The notes under the pieces are model-generated. The model had not been told where the DNA came from. It saw only the letters and a program-made list of their open reading frames with translations, and did no database searches. The position numbers and the translations under genes are program-made. A stretch of 11,872 nt of DNA from Synechococcaceae bacterium WBB_10_009 (GTDB lineage: Bacteria > Cyanobacteriota > Cyanobacteriia > PCC-6307 > Cyanobiaceae), in NCBI GenBank assembly GCA_010030955.1, contig RHBP01000043.1, positions 1-11,872 of the forward strand. Reading direction: 5' to 3'. Shown here one piece after another: positions 7,695 through 11,872 of this stretch (positions within the stretch are counted from its first letter, which is position 1; each line of letters starts with the position of its first letter).

Positions 7695-8389
7695 GGGGCG
7701 GGATTGGGGCTGGGGCTGGTCGCCGCCCCCTCCGCAGCCCGTTCGCGCCGGCGCCGCTCGGCCGCCACGGTTTCCTCCATCAACTCCACCGCCTGGCTCA
7801 TTTTTTCGAGGTTGCTGGCGTAGAGGCTGAGGTCCTTGTCAACGCGGTCTTTGATCAGGCCCATGGCCTCACCGATCTCATGGGCGGCGTTGCGCAGGGC
7901 CTGGGGCTCGAGGGCTTCGGCCCCCTGGGCCCGCTGCAGCAGGCTGAGCAGCCCCACCGCCACCAGGCGGGAGTAGTGGAAATCGGGGCGCTGCACCCCC
8001 TTCAGCAGCCCGGCGATCGGCGCCGGCGCACCGCTGCCCTGGTTGGAAAGCCAGCCCTTCACCTCCTCGAGGTTGTGGTGGCCCACCTGGGTCACCGCCT
8101 CGGCGGCACGGCTGCGCAGCTGGCTGGCGTCAAAGCCGGTGGCGCTGCACAGGGCCGCAAACAGCGGCTCCCGCTGCTGCTCGGGCCTGTAGCCGGTGGA
8201 GAAGCTGTCGAACACCTGGGTGAGGCCCACGGCGAACAGGCCATCGGCCTGGAACCCGCTTTGGTGGCTCAACAGGTGCAGTTCCACCAGCAGCTCATCC
8301 ACCAGCCGCCGGTAGAGCGGTGCGATCACGTGCGGGAAGGCGGTGTGAAAGGCCCGCTTGCTGTCGGCAACGGTGAGGCTGGCGCCCAC
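7691..8389 (-). CDS. thf1: Thf1/Psp29, photosystem II biogenesis and FtsH-linked protein
   Basis: Thf1 (Psp29, THYLAKOID FORMATION1) is needed for normal photosystem II assembly and repair, and in Synechocystis it supports accumulation of the thylakoid FtsH protease complex. The 232-residue product begins near TVADSKRAFHTAFPHVIAPLYRRLVDELLVELHLLS, the family's strongest block, followed by FAVGLTQVFDSFSTGYRPE and an all-helical domain. A charged helix, likely coiled coil, lies at about residues 180-215, and a Pro/Ser-rich tail ends the protein. The GTG at 8389 is the start; no ATG suits. Its TAA overlaps the stop of the converging broken gene in TTAA (7691-7694). It diverges from clpP across about 98 bases. 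Confidence 0.93.
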   Translation of the reverse strand: MGASLTVADSKRAFHTAFPHVIAPLYRRLVDELLVELHLLSHQSGFQADGLFAVGLTQVFDSFSTGYRPEQQREPLFAALCSATGFDASQLRSRAAEAVTQVGHHNLEEVKGWLSNQGSGAPAPIAGLLKGVQRPDFHYSRLVAVGLLSLLQRAQGAEALEPQALRNAAHEIGEAMGLIKDRVDKDLSLYASNLEKMSQAVELMEETVAAERRRRERAAEGAATSPSPNPAP

Positions 8390-8487
8390 GCTGGAGGTGA
8401 CGAAGTGGGGCGACCCTAGCTCGCTGAGAACGCTCGGCCCGGCTCGAGCTCAGTAGGATCCGCCCAGCCGCGCCATCCCCCGTGACC

Positions 8488-9078
8488 ATGATCCCGATCG
8501 TGATTGAGGAGTCGGGCCGGGGCGAACGCGCGTTCGACATCTACTCCCGCCTGCTGCGGGAGCGGATCGTCTTCCTGGGGGAGCCGGTGACCGCCGAATC
8601 CGCCAACCGGATCGTGGCCCAGCTGCTGTTCCTGGAGGCGGAGGACCCTGAGAAAGACATTTACCTCTATATCAATTCGCCCGGCGGTTCGGTCTACGAC
8701 GGCCTCGGCATCTTCGACACCATGCAGCACATCAAGCCCGATGTGCACACGGTGTGTGTGGGTCTGGCGGCCTCGATGGGAGCCTTCCTGCTTTGCGCCG
8801 GCGCCAAGGGCAAGCGCAGCAGCCTCACCCACTCGCGGATCATGATCCACCAGCCCTTGGGCGGTGCCCGCGGCCAGGCCAGCGACATCCGCATCCAGGC
8901 CGACGAAATCCTCTACCTCAAGAAGAAGCTCAACCAGGAGCTCGCCGACCGCACCGGCCAGCCCCTCAGCCGCATTGAGGAAGACACCGACCGCGACTTC
9001 TTCATGTCGCCGGCTGAAGCGGTGACCTACGGCCTGATCGACAAGGTGATCGACAAGCGCCCCGTTCGCGCGGTGTGA
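8488..9078 (+). CDS. clpP: ATP-dependent Clp protease proteolytic subunit ClpP
   Basis: ClpP is a serine peptidase forming double heptameric rings that degrade substrates fed by ClpX or ClpC. The catalytic triad is complete: S96 in GLAASMGAF, H121 in SRIMIHQPLGG and D170 in DRDFFMS, the same spacing as in E. coli ClpP. The N-terminus IPIVIEESGRGERAFDIYSRLL is the form seen in the cyanobacterial ClpP encoded apart from the ClpR/ClpP3 pair. ATG 8488 gives 196 residues; GTG 8482 in frame is an alternative adding two. No propeptide is obvious. The stop overlaps the next start. It diverges from thf1, so the 98-base gap should hold promoters for both, though I see no good -35/-10 pair. Confidence 0.96.
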   Translation: MIPIVIEESGRGERAFDIYSRLLRERIVFLGEPVTAESANRIVAQLLFLEAEDPEKDIYLYINSPGGSVYDGLGIFDTMQHIKPDVHTVCVGLAASMGAFLLCAGAKGKRSSLTHSRIMIHQPLGGARGQASDIRIQADEILYLKKKLNQELADRTGQPLSRIEEDTDRDFFMSPAEAVTYGLIDKVIDKRPVRAV

Positions 9079-9245
9079 AAGCAGGCGGAAAGGGCCGTCC
9101 GCCCAGCGAGCGGCCCAGCAAGGTGTGCCCGGTGTGCCAGCGCCCCTTCAGCTGGCGCAAGAAGTGGGAGCGGGTGTGGGATCAGGTGATCTACTGCTCC
9201 GAGCGCTGCCGACAGCGGCGGGGCCTCAGGCCAGGGCCGCCCTGA
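9075..9245 (+). CDS. DUF2256 zinc-ribbon-like small protein
   Basis: This 56-residue basic protein carries two cysteine pairs: C18-x2-C21 (KVCPVCQRPFSWRKKW) and C41-x3-C45 (IYCSERCRQRR). This is the DUF2256 pattern, which probably binds one zinc ion. The family's role is not established; small size, basic charge and zinc suggest binding to nucleic acid or protein, as inference. The GTG at 9075 overlaps the clpP stop (GTGA 9075-9078), so translation is probably coupled to clpP. Its 3' end overlaps the converging Coq4-family gene by 20 bases (9226-9245). Confidence 0.85.
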   Translation: MKAGGKGRPPSERPSKVCPVCQRPFSWRKKWERVWDQVIYCSERCRQRRGLRPGPP

Positions 9246-9993
9246 TCGCCGGGTTGCTGTACCAGCTGTAGAGGCCCTCGCGCACCGGCTCAATGCCCAA
9301 GTCACGGCGCAGCTCCTCCAGGTTCTGGGCCATGCGCTCCTCCCAGATCACGGGAAACAGGGGCTGGGCCCGGATGCCCATCTCCATGCCCTGGGTGATC
9401 AGGTCGTAGCTGTAGCCAAGGCTGTTGGCATCCTCGTCGCTGCCCGTGACGTCTCCATCGGCCGTGTCGCTGTCGAAGAAGCTGAGCATCAACCCCACCA
9501 GGTTGAGGAAGGAGAAGCCCGGGAAGCTGAACTGGCCAACGCTGATGCTGATCACACCGAGTTCACCAAAGTTGTCGAGGCTGTAGCCGCTGAGGATGTG
9601 GTGAAGGTCATGGGTGGCGTACACCCGGTAGTTCACGTAATCACCGTCGCTTTCAAGGTTGTTGTAGAAGGCGGGGTCGGGGAAGAAATCGATGTCGTAG
9701 CCCAACGCCTCCATCACGGTGGCGTAGGTGTGCCCGAGGCTCCCCTTGGGCAGTTGCTTCATGGCCGCCACGTCGTAGGGCCCGCACAGCCGGCGCGACT
9801 GGATCAGCGCCGCTGCGGCCGGCTCCTTGTGCAGGCGCCGCAGGCAACGGGTCATCGGATTGCCCGTGAGCCGGCGCGACAGCTCAAACACATTGGCGGC
9901 GTCGGCGGTGCCGCCGGCCGCCAGGTCGGCCAGGTCCAGGAACTCCTGGATGTGCTCGGCTGAGGCAACCCGGTTGAGGTAACGGAATCCCAT
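9226..9993 (-). CDS. Coq4 family protein
   Basis: The Coq4 zinc motif HDxxH-x11-E is intact: H128, D129, H132 and E144 (THDLHH ... NFGELG). In eukaryotes Coq4 acts in ubiquinone synthesis and was recently linked to loss of the C1 carboxyl from the ring; cyanobacterial members are uncharacterised to my knowledge. By inference it could act on plastoquinone or another prenylquinone. The 255-residue protein has no signal sequence. A hydrophobic stretch (FSFLNLVGLMLSFF, 160-173) is followed by an acidic segment with seven D/E between 174 and 188, which looks like an insertion. ATG 9993 fits. It lies 21 bases behind the CDF-like gene, as the last gene of a run from ftsH. Confidence 0.85.
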   Translation of the reverse strand: MGFRYLNRVASAEHIQEFLDLADLAAGGTADAANVFELSRRLTGNPMTRCLRRLHKEPAAAALIQSRRLCGPYDVAAMKQLPKGSLGHTYATVMEALGYDIDFFPDPAFYNNLESDGDYVNYRVYATHDLHHILSGYSLDNFGELGVISISVGQFSFPGFSFLNLVGLMLSFFDSDTADGDVTGSDEDANSLGYSYDLITQGMEMGIRAQPLFPVIWEERMAQNLEELRRDLGIEPVREGLYSWYSNPAIRAALA

Positions 9994-10014
9994 GGACGTG
10001 CCGCGGCTGGGGCG

Positions 10015-10947
10015 TTAATTCGCCGCCGCAGCGTAGGGGTGAACGGCCGTTGGAATCACCTCGCACAGCACCGGAGCTTCGAGACGTCGCACCAGTTCGG
10101 CCTCCACGTCCAACCGCAAACCATCGGTCTGGGTGGCGGTCACGGCGGAGGCTGGTTCCACGTAGGCCACGGCCGTCACGGTGCGGCCCAGGCGGATCAT
10201 GGCCAGTTCCAGCAGGGTGACGCCCCGCTCCGCGAGCAGCTCGGCCACAGCATCGCTGCAGCGGCTCTGCAACGCCGGGGGAATCGAGCGGCTGGATCCG
10301 GCTGCCTCGGCCACGGCAGCCCGGAGGATGCCGATCGGTTCGCCCAACAGCGCCAGGCTGATCACCAGCACCAGCAGGGCGTCGGCGATGGGCACCAGCG
10401 CGGCGAGCGGTGTGGCCAGCAGCAATGGCGACCCCAGCAGGGCGATGCCGGTGCCGGCGGAGATCAGGCCATCAAAGCGGGCTGAGATGGCCATGCCGCG
10501 CAGCATCTCGCTGTGGCAGCCACCGTTGCTCCAGCTGCGTGCAAACACCCGCCACAGCCACAGGTTGAGCAGCACCATGGCGCTGAAATACCAGCCCAAC
10601 CCATCGAGCCGCACCGCTGGGATCGCCCCACCCTGCACAACGGTGAGGATCTTGCCGGCCGCCGATGCCATGGCAAAGGCGATGATGCCCAGCACCACCA
10701 GGGTGCGAAACAGCACGTAGAGCGGTTCCTGGCCCGATGCCCCGAAGGGATAGGCACGGCTGCGCGGCTGCAGGGCGGCGCGGTTCACCTGGCCGGCGAT
10801 CACCGACGCCCCGGCCATGACGGCGGTGTACAGGCCGTCGAGCAGCAGGGCGTCAGACCCCGAGCGCAGATAAAACACCAAGGCGGCAACGGCGCCGATG
10901 CTGTTGCCCAAGGTGCCGAGCTGCAGTGCTCGGGTTTCGCTCGTCAC
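10015..10947 (-). CDS. Cation diffusion facilitator-like membrane protein, degenerate metal site
   Basis: The 310-residue protein has the CDF architecture: an N-terminal block (GNSIGAVAALVFYLRSGSDALLLDGLYTAV), the family marker YPFGASGQEPLY (67-78), several transmembrane helices up to about residue 200 (DALLVLVISLALLG), then a soluble C-terminal domain of about 100 residues. The transport site in zinc CDF proteins such as YiiP is DxxxD in helix 2 and HxxxD in helix 5. Here helix 2 reads D37-GLY-T41 and helix 5 reads S155-ARF-D159, so two of four ligands appear lost. Cation specificity, or transport itself, is therefore doubtful. GTG 10947 starts five bases after the ftsH stop, indicating one operon. 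Confidence 0.82.
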   Translation of the reverse strand: MTSETRALQLGTLGNSIGAVAALVFYLRSGSDALLLDGLYTAVMAGASVIAGQVNRAALQPRSRAYPFGASGQEPLYVLFRTLVVLGIIAFAMASAAGKILTVVQGGAIPAVRLDGLGWYFSAMVLLNLWLWRVFARSWSNGGCHSEMLRGMAISARFDGLISAGTGIALLGSPLLLATPLAALVPIADALLVLVISLALLGEPIGILRAAVAEAAGSSRSIPPALQSRCSDAVAELLAERGVTLLELAMIRLGRTVTAVAYVEPASAVTATQTDGLRLDVEAELVRRLEAPVLCEVIPTAVHPYAAAAN

Positions 10948-10952
10948 CAGCG

Positions 10953-11872
10953 TCAGCCTTTGGCGGGCTCGCCGATGAAGGGGGAGAAGCGTTCCTTCTC
11001 GGGGATGGCGGTGTACTCGGCCACGATCGCCCGGAATTCGTCGCCATCGAGGCTTTCCTTCTCGATTAGCACCTCCACCACGCGATCCATGCAGGCCCGG
11101 TGTTCGGCCACCAGCTTCACCGTGTCCTCGTAGCAGCCCTGCACAATGCGCCGCACGGCGGCATCCACACGGGCGGCGGTGGCATCGGAACCGTCGCTGC
11201 GGGTCATCAGGTCGCGCCCCAGGAACACCTCCTGGTTGCCCGCCTCCAGCGACAGCTGGCCCACCTCGCTCATGCCGAAACGGGTCACCATCTGGCGGGC
11301 AATGGAGGCCACCTGCTGGATGTCGCCGCCGGCACCGGTGGTGACCTCCGCGTAGCCGAACACCACATCCTCGGCGGCACGGCCCCCCAGGGCCCCCATG
11401 ATCCGGGCCCGCAGCTGGGCGCGGCTCACCAGCATCTGCTCCTCATCGGGGGAGAACCAGGTGAGGCCCTGGGCCTGGCCCCGGGGGATCAGGGTGACCT
11501 TCTGCACCGGGTCGTGGGCCTTCACCAGGGTGCCCACCAGGGCATGGCCCACCTCGTGGTAGGCGATCAGGCGCTTGCTGCGGCCATCGGTGAGCGGCTT
11601 GCCCTCCATGCCGGCGATCACCCGGTCCACGGCGTCGTCGATTTCCGCCAGGCCGGTGGCCTCCTTGCGGCGGCGGGCCGTGAGGATGGCCGCCTCGTTG
11701 AGCAGGTTGGCCAGGTCGGCACCGGAGAAGCCAGGGGTGCGGCGAGCGATGGCCTCCAGGCTCACGTCGTCCGCCAGTTTCTTGTCGCGGGAGTGCACCT
11801 TGAGCACCGCCAAGCGCCCCTTGATGTCAGGCACATCCACCTGCACCTGGCGGTCGAAGCGGCCCGGGCGCA
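10953..11872 (-). CDS. ftsH: ATP-dependent zinc metalloprotease FtsH (5' end beyond window)
   Basis: FtsH is a membrane-anchored hexameric AAA+ protease that extracts and degrades membrane proteins; in cyanobacteria it replaces damaged D1 in photosystem II. The visible 305 residues begin inside the second region of homology (RPGRFDRQV, arginine fingers), pass the AAA lid (TPGFSGADLANLLNEAA), and hold the zinc site HEVGH (H105, E106, H109 of the fragment; 11544-11558) with the later aspartate in TTGAGGDIQQ. The N-terminal membrane helices and Walker motifs lie off the right edge. The C-terminal sequence IVAEYTAIPEKE resembles the FtsH1/FtsH3 class rather than FtsH2, from memory of Synechocystis paralogs. 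It heads a run with the CDF-like and Coq4-family genes. Confidence 0.95.
   Translation of the reverse strand, partial: RPGRFDRQVQVDVPDIKGRLAVLKVHSRDKKLADDVSLEAIARRTPGFSGADLANLLNEAAILTARRRKEATGLAEIDDAVDRVIAGMEGKPLTDGRSKRLIAYHEVGHALVGTLVKAHDPVQKVTLIPRGQAQGLTWFSPDEEQMLVSRAQLRARIMGALGGRAAEDVVFGYAEVTTGAGGDIQQVASIARQMVTRFGMSEVGQLSLEAGNQEVFLGRDLMTRSDGSDATAARVDAAVRRIVQGCYEDTVKLVAEHRACMDRVVEVLIEKESLDGDEFRAIVAEYTAIPEKERFSPFIGEPAKG

Noticed and set aside
8424..8453. Interrupted inverted repeat (CTGAG, CTCG ... CGAG, CTCAG) between thf1 and clpP, considered as an operator
   Set aside because: The arms are short with a four-base bulge, and such matches are common by chance in GC-rich DNA; no known regulator site is recognised.

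Overview
This GC-rich window fits the chromosome of a unicellular cyanobacterium of the Synechococcus/Cyanobium (picocyanobacterial) group. The evidence is a 33-residue PetN ending in GDGSINF, Thf1/Psp29, a ClpP with the cyanobacterial N-terminus IPIVIEESGRGERAFD, ClpS, a CofH, an FtsH of the FtsH1/FtsH3 type, and small DUF2103 and DUF2256 proteins. Coding is dense, third positions are strongly G/C, starts are often GTG or TTG, and 4-base start/stop overlaps recur. Assignments come from reading translated motifs; no database search was run.

Layout: (1) recQ on the minus strand, its 3' end cut off by the left edge, diverges from a plus-strand MalF/UgpA-type sugar ABC permease with almost no space between them. 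(2) purK follows the permease. An AT-richer interval of about 210 bases holds no convincing gene, and a minus-strand DUF2103 gene lies beyond it. (3) A plus-strand 80-residue unknown gene meets a minus-strand clpS tail to tail at one palindromic stop hexamer. (4) A plus-strand run petN, a 59-residue one-helix membrane protein, cofH and a membrane-anchored unknown protein is tightly packed, with overlaps between the last three. The last gene is broken by a perfect 71-bp inverted repeat that coincides with a change of reading frame. (5) thf1 (minus) and clpP (plus) diverge; clpP overlaps a DUF2256 zinc-ribbon gene by four bases. (6) A minus-strand run ftsH (5' end cut off by the right edge), a divergent cation diffusion facilitator-like protein and a Coq4-family protein looks like one operon.

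How the genes relate: clpS, clpP, thf1 and ftsH all serve protein quality control, and Thf1 and FtsH are both tied to photosystem II turnover in cyanobacteria. petN supplies a cytochrome b6f subunit. cofH makes part of the deazaflavin FO. purK belongs to purine synthesis and recQ to DNA repair. I see no tRNA, rRNA, CRISPR array, insertion sequence or phage gene. Most of the window is ordinary core chromosome. The clear anomaly is the inverted repeat at 6683-6911, which is either a template-switch mutation or a sequencing/assembly chimera. Secondary points are the degenerate metal site of the CDF-like protein, the Coq4 gene in the ftsH run, and the membrane microprotein coupled to cofH.
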